NCBI RefSeq assembly: GCF_016086655.4
Contig: NC_052144.2
Span: 30,597,896-30,661,895 of the forward strand
Length of the DNA stretch: 64,000 nucleotides
DNA from: Lepeophtheirus salmonis
Lineage: Eukaryota > Arthropoda > Copepoda > Siphonostomatoida > Caligidae
Direction of reading: 5' to 3'
Each line of letters begins with the position of its first letter. Position 1 is the first letter of the stretch. The notes beneath the pieces were generated by a model, which did not search any database, was not told the DNA's origin, and saw only the letters and a program-made list of their open reading frames with translations. The position numbers and the translations under genes were made by a program. Below, piece by piece: positions 48,000 through 59,886 of the stretch.

Positions 48000-48310
48000 T
48001 GGAGAGCCTTGAATGACTTGAGGAAAAGATTCAGGTATAATCATCAGTTTTTGTAGACCATGCCAAGAAACAATAACTTAATCTGGTAGATTTGGAGTAA
48101 GGTATACTGTGATGTCTATTTCGAAGCCTTCTCCATTTTGATACGAAAACAGACGGTGCCAATACAACTCAATTGTTCGCTGATGTGATGGAGTGTCTTA
48201 AAGTTGAGTCTATTTCGATGTTGACCTCTAATACCAAGTCGTGAGAAATAAGAAACTCAGAAACTCCGTTTTCAGGAAGAGCTTTCATAATAAAAAGTTG
48301 GCCTGACCTT
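48000..48310 (-). pseudogene. Protease remnant, fused by deletion to integrase
   Basis: In shifting minus frames, ISHDLVLEVNIEID and DITVYLTPNLPD, then VIVSWHGLQKLMIIPESFPQ follow Gag. The last resembles the end of Ty3/gypsy proteases (L-L-S-W-H-x-L-x-x-L-x-V-I-P-x-x-F-P). The active-site D-T/S-G is not visible, and reverse transcriptase should come next but is absent: the reading passes within about 20 codons into integrase-type sequence. The deletion point is therefore near 48000. Confidence 0.55.
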
Positions 48311-49510
48311 GACTAAACTTCAGCCTCGAGATATGAAGTAACGTGATCAATGGATAAGTTTTCATTAGGATTGTAGACGTTTTGATTGACTTGGCCTTGC
48401 TTTGCATCATGTAAGCATATTTTGTCTAAATGACCCTTCTTTTTGCATTTCTTAAACGTCTCACTTTTAGTAGGACATTTAAAAGGTCGATGTGGTGTAT
48501 TTGACTCACCAAACCTATAGTATTTACGTTTAAGTTTTGGTGGATGATAATTCTTCTTGTTTGGGGTCTGATGTTGTTGTTTTCGTTGTAGATTTTCGTA
48601 AGTAGACAGGGCTGTAACATCTGCTTGTTTGTTTATTTTTTATTTACTCCTGAAGCCGACTCATAGGACATGACTATCTGGATAAGCTTTTCATGATTTG
48701 GCTTTTCTAACATTGGCAGAGAAACTCTTCACGTAGACTTAATTATTTGTACTTGTGATCAAGCATAGGATGTACAAATAGTCTTCATCGATACTGCTGA
48801 GCTCTGTTTCTTGTCCATGTAGTCTAAGACGGAGATGCTAGTCTAAGAATTTTTCTTTCCACTTTGGATGACATTGAAAGAAGGCTTACCGTCGCATTAT
48901 GAGGGGAATTGCCTGAATAATTTTTTTGTATATTTTATCTAAATATCCTTCAATGCCCATTATTGGAGTGTCTGGAGTTGTTTTGAATGATGATATACTT
49001 TGTCACTTTAAATCTACACAATCTTTTAAATATCCTTGTTGCTCGACTTTCCTTATTTGTCTCATTTTATTTTGTGGAATAGTAGAGCTCGTAACTTGTC
49101 GCCATGATCTAAATTCCACCAGTGTCACGTCTTTCGTGAGTCTCTCTGGCTTCAAATTGTTATTTATTTTTGCAGTTTTGACTTTTATGATTGGAGAGGG
49201 GTTTCTTTCATTTGGGTGTATGGAATCTTTGGATAGTTTTAGGATCGAAAGCCTCAATTTCTAGACTGTTTAAGATACTTCTTCAAGAATAATCTCCTCA
49301 GTCTTGGATTCATATTCTTCCCATTTCAACTCAGTATTGAATCTCTTCTCCATTTCTTGTCAGGCATCCTCGACTTTGGAAATGATGCAATGAATTTTCT
49401 TTATCATATCCTCGGTTCTTTCCTCCAATCTTAAGGACTCCACTAATCCCATAAAGTTCTTAAGTGCTTTAACTTGACGAGTTAGATTCGTCTTATTAGT
49501 GGATAAAGTA
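48310..49510 (-). pseudogene. Gag polyprotein of the Ty3/gypsy element
   Basis: On the minus strand the reading begins near 49506 with LSTNKTNLTRQVKALKNFMG and continues through a helical region (EERTEDMIKKIHCIISKVED, then ELKWEEYESKTEE), with TKDVTLVEFRSWRQ near 49130. It then decays through frameshifts to the nucleic-acid-binding part at about 48530-48410: YYRFGESNTPHRPFKCPTKS and TFKKCKKKGHLDKICLH, two zinc-knuckle-like CCHC units in which some Cys are replaced (F or Y at first positions). Gag would form the virus-like particle and package RNA. Many stops interrupt it. Plus-strand frames over 48926-49264 are shadows. Confidence 0.7.
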
Positions 49511-49670
49511 TTTTATTTGTCAGCTGCACTAAGTTGAGTTATCAACTTAAGACGTTTCTACTGATAGACAATTCTATTGATACGGATATTAATACATTCA
49601 ATAAAAAGGTAAATTGTAATATTTTTTAAATACATGTTTTAATCCGTCTATAGGCTGTAACAAGCTTACA

Positions 49671-50085
49671 CTATTTTTTGGTATTAGAGGGATTCCTTGG
49701 ATAAATTGGCCTGGTTTTTAGCAATCCTACAATACCCCGGGCCAATTCAAGGATGGGGGTATTTAACAATTTTTTAAGAGGCTATAACCTATTTATTATC
49801 CCCCCCCCCTCCTTACCTATCCTCTCGATACATTTCTTAGAAGATTATATGGAATTTAAAAAAATTGCAAGGAAATTGTATTGCAATATTATTACTCCCC
49901 CTTCAAATTACTCCCTTGGGATGAAACAAAGAAATATGTTTATATATTTGTCATAAATAATACTAAGCAAATTTATAATTTGTCATTACTCATCATGGAG
50001 TTTGAAAAAAAAACTGGCAATTTTCCTTCATGGCAATTTTGTCCGGGCAATCTTCCAGGTGCAAATTTCTCCTGGACAGTTTTCT
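49671..50085. repeat. Long inverted repeat, right arm
   Basis: Counterpart of the arm at 46201-46670, diverged by many substitutions and a few indels but alignable over its whole length. The outer part is a series of GGCAATTTT-like words (50009-50060) which also occur, spaced similarly, in the left arm. The two arms define an element of about 3.9 kb (46201-50085) that could fold back on itself. Confidence 0.75.
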
Positions 50086-51569
50086 GCGCACAGAATAAAA
50101 TATATATCATCAAATTAGTGATTTCGATCGTTATATTCTGCTTATCTACGTTTAAAAATGCATAACTTTCAACTGATTTATGTAGATCAAATATACATCC
50201 AAGGAATAAAAATTAAAAAAGTTATTTATGAAGATTTACATAATCATAAAAGTTACATCATCATTTTGTGATAAAATAGATATGTTGAATTGGTCCATGT
50301 CTAGTCATACGCCCTTTTTCAGATACAACAATTTAATTGGAATAAAATAAGATACTTAATGTCGTATACGTAATTATAAAAACATAATATTTTACTTCGG
50401 ATTATCACAATATGCATTAGATATCATATTAATGCTAAAATATATCAAACATAGTACACACAAACATTTGGATAAATGGAGCGACACATGTTTAATTTAG
50501 ATGTGTTTTTCATATGCTTAAATTGATCTTCATTCATTAAAACAGAAATGATTCCATGGTCTCCAAGAATTAGGACATAATAAGAGAATCCAGATACTTT
50601 ATCCTTAACAAGAGATGCTCGATTTCTGATATATACGGGGATGATGATGGGATAAAATTTTATCCTAAGAAGTGAACTAAGCCAAGCTAAGCTTCAAACT
50701 GAAAGTAGAGTGGGTTCCTTCCTCGGGTAGTAATCTATTCATCTATATATAACAATGACTATATTCAAGGGTTAAAACTATGACAGAATCCATTCACTTT
50801 GAGATTTATATATAGAATAAGATATATTAGTTACAAATACTAGTATTAGTATTTGTACAACAATTTTAATTTTTACTGTAAAACACATTTAAACAATTAA
50901 ATCATTCTAAGAGGGACAAGTTTGATATTTAGATGTATGTTTAAATTGTTCATTGCTAAGGCATTAGATCATTCTTCAATCATTAAGACCGAAAGAAGTG
51001 GACTTCTATGTTCTCCCGAGTAAAGACTAAAAGAAGATATAGGTAATCGAAGGAATATACTTCTAACTTAATCATCCATCTCAAGAGATATGTTGGGATT
51101 CCGAATTCCTCAAGGGACGACTGTATTAAAATTCATCCGAGGAAAATAATCAGGCTTCAAAAGTGAGTAGAATGAACTCCTTCCTTAGGACAGAGATTCC
51201 AGTACTAGGAAATTGCAAGTGCCTTGTTTCTCTCAATGTGTTATGATAATATGTGTTTGTTAATCCCTGACTCATAAGTAGTGGGAGAATTAAATGATTT
51301 GCACTTCTTCCATTCGAACTGCAGTCGTGTTTACTTATTTTTCTTTTGTTTTAATTTATAATATATTGGTGATAGGTATTATGTTAGTTTATAAGAATTT
51401 GGACATTTTTCCACTTAGACACACTTCCTTTTTTTTCTCTTGCCATTTTTCCCTTGCCATTTTCTCCCTTCCCATTTTTTCTTAAAATCCCTTATTTAAT
51501 TAAGTATTCTGCCGTCAGATATGACTATGAATTTAAATGATGCAAGTTTTGTATATATAGTTCAGATTA
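50086..51569. other. AT-rich stretch containing only the 460-bp duplication
   Basis: No gene was found. A T/C-rich tract at 51420-51480 repeats TTTTTC(T/C)CTTGCCATT, giving a spurious 63-codon plus frame. Confidence 0.45.
50480..51200 (+). repeat. Diverged tandem duplication, unit about 460 bp
   Basis: Two halves share landmarks in order: a TTTAGATGTGTTTTT / TTTAGATGTATGTTTAAATTG segment, ATCTTCATTCATTAAAACAGAAA against TTCTTCAATCATTAAGACCGAAA, CAAGAGATGCTCG against CAAGAGATATGTTGG, and CTTCAAACTGAAAGTAGA against CTTCAAAAGTGAGTAGA (50692 and 51155), both leading into TCCTTCCT. It resembles the 42-kb array in style but I see no shared sequence. Confidence 0.5.
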
Positions 51570-52110
51570 ATTCTAATTCTGACCTTATTTACAGCTGATT
51601 TCATGGCTGCTACACTTCTATGTCACCTTTTATATGCTTTATCTCAACATACGGCCAGAAAAAATAATCAAGACGATTCACATCCTGGCTGTAAGGTGGC
51701 CACTTCGTTTTCTACCAGATATTGATTTTGTTGGCCAATCATGATTGAGTGATTTTGGCAGTGTGTGCAAGAGCTCCATCTTGTTGGAAGACTATATTAC
51801 ATTTAGATAATTTTTTGCCAATAATGGAAGCAATTAGTCTTGAAAGACTTAAAGATAGTCATTAGTATTCAGCTTGTACTCCCCCAGGGAACTATGTGAT
51901 TGGTGCCACAATGAAAGCCCAACGGCATGGCTGATGCAGGCTTTTTTGGGTGGAGATGATCCTTTGAGCATCATTTATTTCCCAAAAATTTAAAACAGAC
52001 ATTACGATGGTCATAAACTGTTTTAACATCAACTTTTTTTTTTTCATAAGAAAAAAATACTCTCCAAGATTAGTGTGGACTTATCATTAACTTTTACAAC
52101 TCTTTTATCA
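51570..52110 (-). pseudogene. Decayed Tc1/mariner-like transposase (catalytic part)
   Basis: Minus-strand reading from about 52060: a degraded FSDEK-like start (KKKVDVKTVYDHRNVCFKFL), KKPASAMPLGFHCG (the K-x-P-x-S-x-M-V-W-G-x-I block), then at about 51800 IVFQQDGALAHTAKITQS, the signature F-Q-Q-D-G-A-P-A-H-T-A with the second catalytic Asp, then TKWPPYSQDVNRLDYFFW, the W-P-P-x-S-P-D-L-N-P-L-D-Y block with the last Asp, then PYVEIKHIKGDIE. Frameshifts and stops are frequent. No inverted ends were found. The HTH region upstream is missing or unrecognisable. Confidence 0.75.
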
Positions 52111-54394
52111 TGTGTTGCATGAATGATATTTATTTAAGTTATAAATCAGGATAGGGGGAAAATTCACACTTAGATTGAGACAAAAAATGAGTCCACTATT
52201 TAGTGAAATTTCGGTTTACGTCTGTGATCGTGGTTTAAACCGAAGTAAAAATGGTGAATGAAATTGGTTTTGGTCCGAATTTCAACAATAATAAATGTTG
52301 AAGCCCAAGGTAAGTGTTTAAAATCAAATCAATTAAGCTCTTATTTACTCATAACTATTTTTCTTATTATTTGAAATTAGTATATGTATACATAACATAT
52401 ATAAACATGTTACTAACTAATACAATATACAACATTCGAAAGGTAGCAATAAAAAATAATACTAAATAAACATGAAACAAAAACAAGGCTATTGTTGTTG
52501 GTTTTGTATAAAATATTATACATTTATAAATAATGACTCAAAGTGATTGCATCATTCCCTCACACAATATTAGAGCACGATTCAAAAAACACATATAAAA
52601 ATATATATCTTATTGATAATCTTTCCTATATATGTATACATATATTTGAAAAATGTGCAATTAGCTAGAAATAGTACTCATAAAATGATTTCATATCACA
52701 ATGACAAATCCCTTTACCTATATTTTGTACAATTTGAGTATTGATACATAACGAAATATTTATGTAAATATCCTCCAAAAATTGAGGGGAAAAAATTATT
52801 TGATTAAATCAATAATGTATCATTTTCCAATTAAATTTGATTACAAGTTCGTCAAAAACAGAATTCAATGATTCATAAAAATATATTTGTTTTATGTATA
52901 CATCCATATACCATAGATAACATAACCATATAATTTGATATGTGACTAATTCGTCACACTATGCCATAAATAAATACATTTATCATCATAAAATGAAGAA
53001 TTATAGTTTTGGAACAGAACGAGGCTGGAAGAGAACATGTTTTGTACGGATTTTAATTTAGTGTTGCAAAAAGAAAAAAGTTGATTTTCAGTCAAAACGA
53101 AAACTTTGGTAGTTTATTTACGTGCTTTTCGGTTCTGATTAACATCCGTTTTATTTTAAAGGATGGTACAAATATATCATTCTGAAGCTTAATATAATTT
53201 TCATCTTCCACTAAATCTACTCTTATTTTGTAGGAACACAATTTATGTATAAAATTTGAAATATCATCTTCACTCAAAATCTTTTTTGTAGTTAATATAA
53301 TTTCATCCCTTTTTCAATTACGCCTCACCTAAGCGACTGATATTAAATTAGTACTATGTTTAATTAATTGTCACTTATGTTTTTAATAAAAAAGAGGGTA
53401 TATCCCTTTTTTTAAAGGTGCGTCTCCATTTATCAGTCTAGTTTCTGCTGCTTATTCGTCATGTTTAAAATGGAGAGGCAAAAACTTTTTTAGAGCTACC
53501 AACATATTTATTATGTATATAAACAATAATAATTGTAAATCAACACTCAAAAAATATTATTAGAATAAACATATAGTATTTTTATCTAAATAATTGGTAT
53601 AACTGATTTTCATTTATTAAGAATTTTTATGTTTGATGTTGGCAATTTTTTGCTAAAGTTCATATTTTATTATATTTGAGTTTTCATCAAGATATTTTAC
53701 TACTGTGGCAACAAGGACCCCCCCCAAGTTGAAGGCATATTTAATGTCTAGAAAAAATAATCCCTTTCTATACAAATTATATATTTATTTTTAATGGTTT
53801 TTATCTTTAAATTGGATTTTCTCGAGATGAAATGATTGAATATAAAATATAATCACATATTTTATATTTGCATGAAATTTTGTAAAAAATAAATAAAATT
53901 ATAAATGCATTATTGATTAACTTTCTTACTCAAAATTTGGCTAAAACGGTAAAATTACTCAAAAAATACAAATAGGATGGTCTTCCATCCCTAGATTTGA
54001 TACAAATAAACTAATTACAAATTTGCAGCCAAGTTTTCAAGTACTACTAGAGTGAAATATGAAATTTGATAGATTCTGTAATAAGTGAAATTTAGTGGGC
54101 GTGTGTTACTGAAATGACTGATGTTGTAACTAAAAAAAGGCATTATGAGATGTAAAATATATACTTTTATAAGACATCTAATGTTGATGTGTATATCCTT
54201 ACTTATATGTACTGTACTTTAAGCAGATGTAAATGTACATACAGGTTGAAAAATAAAAAAATGAATGCTTGGGTATTCTTATTGAATGTTGTATATATTT
54301 CTTAAAGTGTATGGTACAAAAATATTATATTATACAAAACTATCTCCAATACTGTCAGCTATTTTTCTATGCAATTATTTGGCTTACGGATGTA
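52111..54394. other. AT-rich non-coding stretch
   Basis: No gene. At 52209-52246 an inverted TTCGGTTTA / TAAACCGAA pair is visible, and at 52940-52957 the palindrome listed separately. The minus frame at 53092-53277 is short and opens in unremarkable context. Confidence 0.45.
52940..52957. repeat. Palindrome ATGTGACTAATTCGTCAC, copy 1
   Basis: GTGAC and GTCAC enclose TAATTC. The same word, extended to TATGTGACTAATTCGTCAC, occurs at 59887-59907. Two identical 20-base occurrences in 64 kb are unlikely by chance. It may be a transposon end or a protein-binding palindrome. Confidence 0.55.
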
Positions 54395-54620
54395 GTCCAG
54401 ATGCATTTCAATGTATGTCTGGTCAATAACTGTCTTGATGTACTCTAACCCGATCTTTGCATTCCTCCATTGACTCCACACTTCTGAGACGTTCTTTGCA
54501 TTCCTTCATCTCAACATGTGACCAGTACAAATAATCAAGGCAATAAGGATCGCCACTATGAGCCCAATAACTAATATATTTAGGCAAGAATGATATAAGT
54601 AAACAACGCTCTTACCTTAT
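54395..54620 (-). pseudogene. C-terminal part of a Tc1/mariner-like transposase
   Basis: A 64-codon open stretch on the minus strand reads FLPKYISYWAHSGDPYCLDY, then LYWSHVEMKECKERLRSVES, then MEECKDRVRVHQDSY followed by a stop. The order matches the end of mariner-like transposases: a damaged W-P-S-Y-S-P-D-L-N-P-L-D-Y (last catalytic Asp in CLDY), F-x-W-G-x-V-E, then a helix S-V-E-x-L-K-x-x-I. It shares the DYF(F/Y)W..HVE variant with the 51.6-52.1 kb relic, so both may be copies of one family. Catalytic sections upstream are not recognisable. Confidence 0.65.
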
Positions 54621-57600
54621 TAAATCAAACAAAAAACATTCATCTGATTATAAAAATATTTATTTATTTTGCATGAGTTAATCATGAATACTAAATTTGT
54701 TGATGAGGAAAAACAAATTGTGCATTTGTGACACGTAGTAGGTTATTATTAAGTAAAATGTATCGCACTATTAAGGCTTGCTAGTACATACAACCATTCT
54801 TATTATACTACTCCCGGTTTTAACCTACTTATGGTAAGCTCTGTAAGTTTGTCTACATGGATACATCCAAAGACTTGTTTTGTATAACTTCATCCATGAG
54901 CATAGACACTCGTAGTTATACTTTATACTTAGATGTTATTTCCTCAAGAAAATGTCAAATGATAACAACTTTAGAAATAAACACACTCTTTTCAAGTTTG
55001 CCAACAGCGAAAAAACTAGTAAGCTTAAAAATGCTAAGGATTTGTACGTGTAAACTGATTTGGGACCCTTTTTTGTAGTGCATCTTTTTGTCACAGATCC
55101 TTTCAGCTTTCTTCTTTTCGGTGCGAAATTATTTCGGCGTCACTTAAAAATACTTGCATCTTAAATTATATCTAAACTAAATTTTCTTTTAGAAAACAAT
55201 TTGAACAAGACCAAATATAGTTGTATCAATATTATTTAAATTGAAATATATTTAAAACTTTCCTTTACTAGATACAAATTGGCAAATTAATGATAGCGTT
55301 AATCATATATCATATTATACCCCGATTAAACATGTATAGACATCGCAACTAATACATTGCAGAAATAATAAGAAACTACGTTTCTTTAGAAACAAATGAA
55401 AAAAGAAAAGCTATTCAAACTCACTGATATTGAGGCTTTCTTTACTTAGAATTATTACATATATAATATTGTAAGTAGGACTTCCTCAAAATTAAGAAGG
55501 TACATACATATTAAGATTTCAGTGTTTTTAAGGTTATAGATAACAGATTCAGTCATAAAACAGTTCTTTAGTGCTAAATAGTTCAATCAGCTCTCCGTTT
55601 CCAGTTCTCTACATGTTAGTATCTCCATGCAAATTTTTACTCCGCATCCATCTCTTATCTGAAAAAAAAAACTTTTCTAGTCTTCCCATATAATTTTTGG
55701 TGCCTTAGAGAGAGTACCATTATTTATTTCAATAGCAGCATCATAAAGTTCAATTATCCCAAGAACGACGATTATATTATTTTTGATACTACGGTTTGTT
55801 TATTGTACAATATTATCTCATATTCAAAGAATATGATCTAGAGTGCATCAGATCCCTCAAGTACAAAACATTGCCTTGGTGGTATGATAGAAATGTTCTA
55901 TCTATAATAAAAACACAGTGCACGATTTATTTTTAAATTCAACCGGGTTCATAATAAGTATTTTGAAATTAGAATATATTGTATAAAATGGCAAGCAACG
56001 CTCACATTCATTTTTACTTTTTTCTAGAATCATGTGTTGAATATTATTATGGTTAACTTACACTTCCTCAAAAGTATGTTGTTTTACTTTTGTTATAATT
56101 TCTTATTAATTACATATATCCTTGGTACAAATTTGGGAAACCACATTTTCCAACTTACACAACACAGTCCAGGACACTTATAGATTTAGTTTCATGCAAC
56201 TCCTGGCTCATCTTTAGAGTGCTGGGCTTAGAGACTGATTTTCTGACCAAAAATGTCACGGAGTGAATAAACTTGTCTTCTTAAATCAATACCATTGACG
56301 TTCTTAATGACTGTGCAGAAAAAGGTGTAAAACTAAGGTCGGACTTTACTTGTGTTGCTAAATTAGAATAAAATTTTAGAATGGTTACAATTAGTAGGAA
56401 ACCGATAGACCAAACCAATGCAAGAGAAAGCTAATGTAATAGTGATTAAACGTCAGTAGCTGTGATAATAATCAATTTGTAGATTATGTATATAAACTTG
56501 ATTTATTTATTTCGGACTTTGGCCATCAAAAAACTAAATTCTAGTATTTTTTCATTAAACCTGGCAAAAAAAAAGTCATACTATTTAATGTTTTTTGTAT
56601 TGTCCTAGAAAGTATAAATGGGAAATATATTTCTTATGATTTAAATTACTTTTGTTTCATTTATTTCGTTTATGGACATCAATCTGGTAGTATTCCAATT
56701 TTTGTATCATTGATCTGGGCTTGGTAAATGTTAACCAAAAAATTTAAAATTTCAACAATTTTTTTTTTTTTTCGTGAGATAAATCACTTTTGTAATAGCG
56801 CTATAACGAAATAAAAACATTTCTTAAATCATGTCAGCTTTGATGCACCTTAATGTGAGCACTACGTCAACATAGACAAAATTTTGAAGCCATAATCTTT
56901 TTAATTATCCTGAAACAACGTATTTTACCTCAACAGACGGTGGAATCGTTTTGGCACCCAATAATTTTTACTTATTCACACACATACTCAGACCATAGAA
57001 TTCTAGACACACTAGATACTATTTGTAATAATCACGCATGCAGCTTTGCAAGTTTTGCTTACTTCACCTTTCGAGGAATGTTGTAAAAAATTACGTTTAC
57101 GATATTTTCCCTTTTGTTCAATCAATCAATACTTTTATATTCCCCAAATGTGATAATAAAAATTTGCGGGATGGTTCCAGGTCACTAAAAATTCAATGAG
57201 ATAGACATATCAGAATTCATTCTTTGCAGATTCATACTTTTATTCGAAGTACATTTATTTATCATAACAGACTCCAACATTATTATTCTCTTGGCATACA
57301 TAGCTTTGAACCTTCTGTAGGGACATTTTTGATACAACAAGTCCACGAACCACCATCGTTCTCTAGCATGTATTTACTATTAGATGTTAAAAGGAAATTT
57401 AGAATGTTCATTAAACCTTCGTCACAAAATAATGTTTGAGGCTGACTTTTATTGCTTAAATATATGTGGACTCATTTTTGATGAAAGCAGTATGCGAAGG
57501 GAGGTACTATAGCACTGTCTTTCTATTGTTACTTAATGCACATCCGAATCCACCTTTAACCAGATTACGAGCCATTAAATATATAAGTAACTACTACTTA

Positions 57601-57819
57601 AAAGAAGCAAACAATAATTATAAACAGATAATCTTTTTTTCATATTTTGCATCATGGTACTAGATAGTATTTAAAAAAAAAAAGGATTTTCAAAAGGACG
57701 GATAAATTGAGTGCATTGCATATAGCATACAAATATATGTAAAATGTTTATACACTGCATATGAAAAAGTGTGTCCATAGAGAGCAATGTACTTTCATTT
57801 TAATATATGTATATTAGGG
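54621..57819. other. AT-rich non-coding stretch
   Basis: No supported feature. Plus frames at 54857-55078 and 57224-57439 are not above chance. A patch at 56160-56350 of slightly higher GC has short open frames only. Confidence 0.45.
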
Positions 57820-58558
57820 TGCATCAAACGCCTTTATTTCTTTGAATTTTATACTTATTTTGACAAATGAGAAACATGGTAGTAGAAAACAAGTGTTGAG
57901 ACTCGCTCCAAAACCTTCTTTTTTTTCTTTTTGGTTCTGTCTTAAATGATTGCTTTCTAGTTCAATTTTAACTCTTTTAAGCTCTTATATAAATTTGTAC
58001 TCGGCCCATGGTATAAAAATTCTTTAATTTCTTATTTTTTCCTTATTTACCTAGTTATGCTTAGTATTCCTGTATAATATATTTTATTTGTATAATTACA
58101 ATTAAGGGCCTTAATTTATGGATCCGAGTACATTTTTATACAAGGAGCTATTAATTGTTAGCAATTTCGTTTGTAAAACCCAAAAACCTGACTATTTGAA
58201 TCATGTTTGAAAGGAGAGCAGCTTAACTGTCCTGAATTTTAATTCAATTAGCAGAGATCAGCTGTGAGATGAAGGAAAGAGATACGAATCCCACTCCATA
58301 TCAGGAAAGAAAAGGAAGCACTTCTTTTTGGATCCTCAATTCTACTCTGAGTCCAGAAAGAACTTACATTTAATCTCCCTATTAGCTCACAGATTCGTTA
58401 TGATGACACTTTATAATTAGATGAAAGAATACTGATAACAGCTTTAGAACATAAAAATAAATAACTCTTTTCAGATTGCCAAAAACAACAAAAGTTGCAC
58501 GAAAAAAATTTCTTCGGATCTACAACCTTAAATACAATTAGACATTCACTGTAAACAA

Positions 58559-58653
58559 ATAAAATTAACATAAATGTCACCTTAGAAATAAGAAAATTGA
58601 CTTGTATTTTGTTTTTGCCCTTCTCAAAGTAGCAGCAACCCTGTATATATATT
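58559..58653 (-). repeat. 95-bp dispersed repeat, copy A
   Basis: Nearly identical to 60200-60294 in the same orientation, with about four differences confined to the part AAAGTAGCAGCAACCC against AAAGTCGCAAAAACCC. On the minus strand it starts ATATATACAGGGTT, which looks like a TA-flanked Tc1/mariner-type end. A minus frame of 89 codons crosses it but has no recognisable product. Confidence 0.8.
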
Positions 58654-58759
58654 ATTAACTGTGCCACAAAAATGATTTTTCTTCAAACCCAATTTTCTCT
58701 CTAACCAGTTATAATATATTTTTTTTTAAATAAATAATAATGCCAGATTCTAAAAGCTT

Positions 58760-59189
58760 GATGGATTCTAATTTATTTTATTCAATACAATCACTTCCAG
58801 TCTTTATATGAGGCCCAAAGCACTAATAGGCCTTTGCCAATTCCTTCTTGATCCGACTAATAAGTTCGTCCTTTGTGTTGAAGGGAGTCCGGTTGGTTTG
58901 TCGTTCAATTGCGGTCCAACAAAGTAAATCCATCGAATTCAGATCTAGCAAGTTTGGAGCCCAAAAGTCCATAAATATCTAGTCGTCTTGGATCAATTTG
59001 AAATTTTTCTTTGAGATGTGGGAAGAAGCTTTTAGATGCCTCAACTTTCTTTCTAACCTTGTGAACAAACGTCTTACTGAGTCCCAATGTTCGAGCAATG
59101 TTCGGGTTGTCGCTTTCAACGTGGATTCCAAGGAAGTATCCTTCCCTTTTCCAAGTATTTAGAACATCAAATTTGTCAATTGATTCCAT
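58760..59189 (-). pseudogene. Internally deleted mariner-like transposase
   Basis: The frame opens with ATG 59189 (MESIDKFDVLNTWKREGYFL) and carries a clear helix-turn-helix, NPNIARTLGLSKTFVHKVRK then KVEASKSFFPHLKEK. Following IDPRR it passes directly into the C-terminal region: a damaged FWAPNLLDLNSMDLL (the S-P-D-L-N-P-M-D-Y block) in one frame, then the AIERQTNRTPFNTKDELISR and IKKELAKAY tail. The whole catalytic centre between is missing, the same type of deletion as in the elements at 24.0 and 39.5 kb. The 94-codon open frame (59189-58905) survives because the deletion joined two open parts. Confidence 0.75.
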
Positions 59190-59886
59190 TTTTTACCAAC
59201 TGGTACTGCTTTGTCCAAAAAAGAGCATCAAAGTGGTGGCATAGGCTCGGTGCCCACATTGGATTTTGTTGATTTTTTGCATAAATGTTTATATCACCTA
59301 GTGTCACATTTACGAGAATAGGTGAGGAAATCCATCAAAAAAATTTCAAAACCAAAGGGCGTTTGATGCAACTTGATTTATATTGTTATTATTTATTTCC
59401 TTATTCAACCTGATATATTATATAACTAGATACAAACATTGTAGTATATTTTTAAAGTATATATAACAAATGCAAGTTTAAAACTATATAATAATTTATT
59501 TAAATAAACATATATTGAAGACGGAATCTAAAAATTGCATCTTAATTTAAAAAGAACAACGGAAGTGTCTTTTTTGCATTACTCTTTAATGTCAATCTTC
59601 ATTTTCTTTTGTAATTTCAATAAGAAAACAATAATACAAATAAAATTAAAGGACTTTTATATATGTTTTCCATCCGAAAATCATTAGATTTCTGGTATAT
59701 TTACAGTGTCACAGTGTTACAGGGAAGGCTAGTTTTTTCACAATATCTGTACATACTCTAGTACCAATTCTGAAACTAAAATTGGTAAAGGTATTTCAAT
59801 CTATTTTCTAGTTAAGAAAAAAAACCAAATATATCTTTAAGGGATAACAAACAAATTGAGGATTTCTTTTTTACCCTTTATGCTCG

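Larger units (their letters stand above)
46851..49564 (-). mobile_element. Ty3/gypsy LTR retrotransposon lacking reverse transcriptase
   Basis: Read on the minus strand the order is LTR end, gag, protease, integrase, LTR. An identical 27-bp segment (starting GTTATCAACTTAAGACG) lies at 46851-46877 and 49538-49564 and marks the same point near the 3' boundary of the two LTRs. Next to it both copies share ATTAA(A)TACATTC. A G-rich polypurine-like tract (TTGGGGGAGATGTGAGG on the minus strand, near 46970) precedes the downstream LTR. The right-hand LTR can be followed only for about 60 bases, so LTR borders are uncertain. The element sits inside the inverted-repeat pair at 46.2/50.1 kb. Confidence 0.75.
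57820..59370 (-). mobile_element. Mariner-type element with inverted ends, about 1.55 kb
   Basis: The left end TGCATCAAACGCCTTTATTT is matched by the reverse complement of the right end, TGCATCAAACGCCCTTTGGT. The 13 outer bases TGCATCAAACGCC are identical and both continue to TTTGAA-like sequence. Transposase remnants are on the minus strand in the right-hand third. The left 900 bases after the transposase are AT-rich and contain a 95-bp segment also found at 60.2 kb, so another small element probably inserted here. The exact border and TA duplication are uncertain (GGG at 57817-57819 and CTTGATTTA at the right). Confidence 0.7.

Noticed and set aside
48926..49264. 112-codon plus-strand frame
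   Set aside because: It is antisense to the gypsy gag remnant, whose minus-strand reading contains recognisable Gag motifs.
56160..56350. Patch of higher GC with a short minus frame
   Set aside because: Short open pieces in several frames and no recognisable motif or splice sites.
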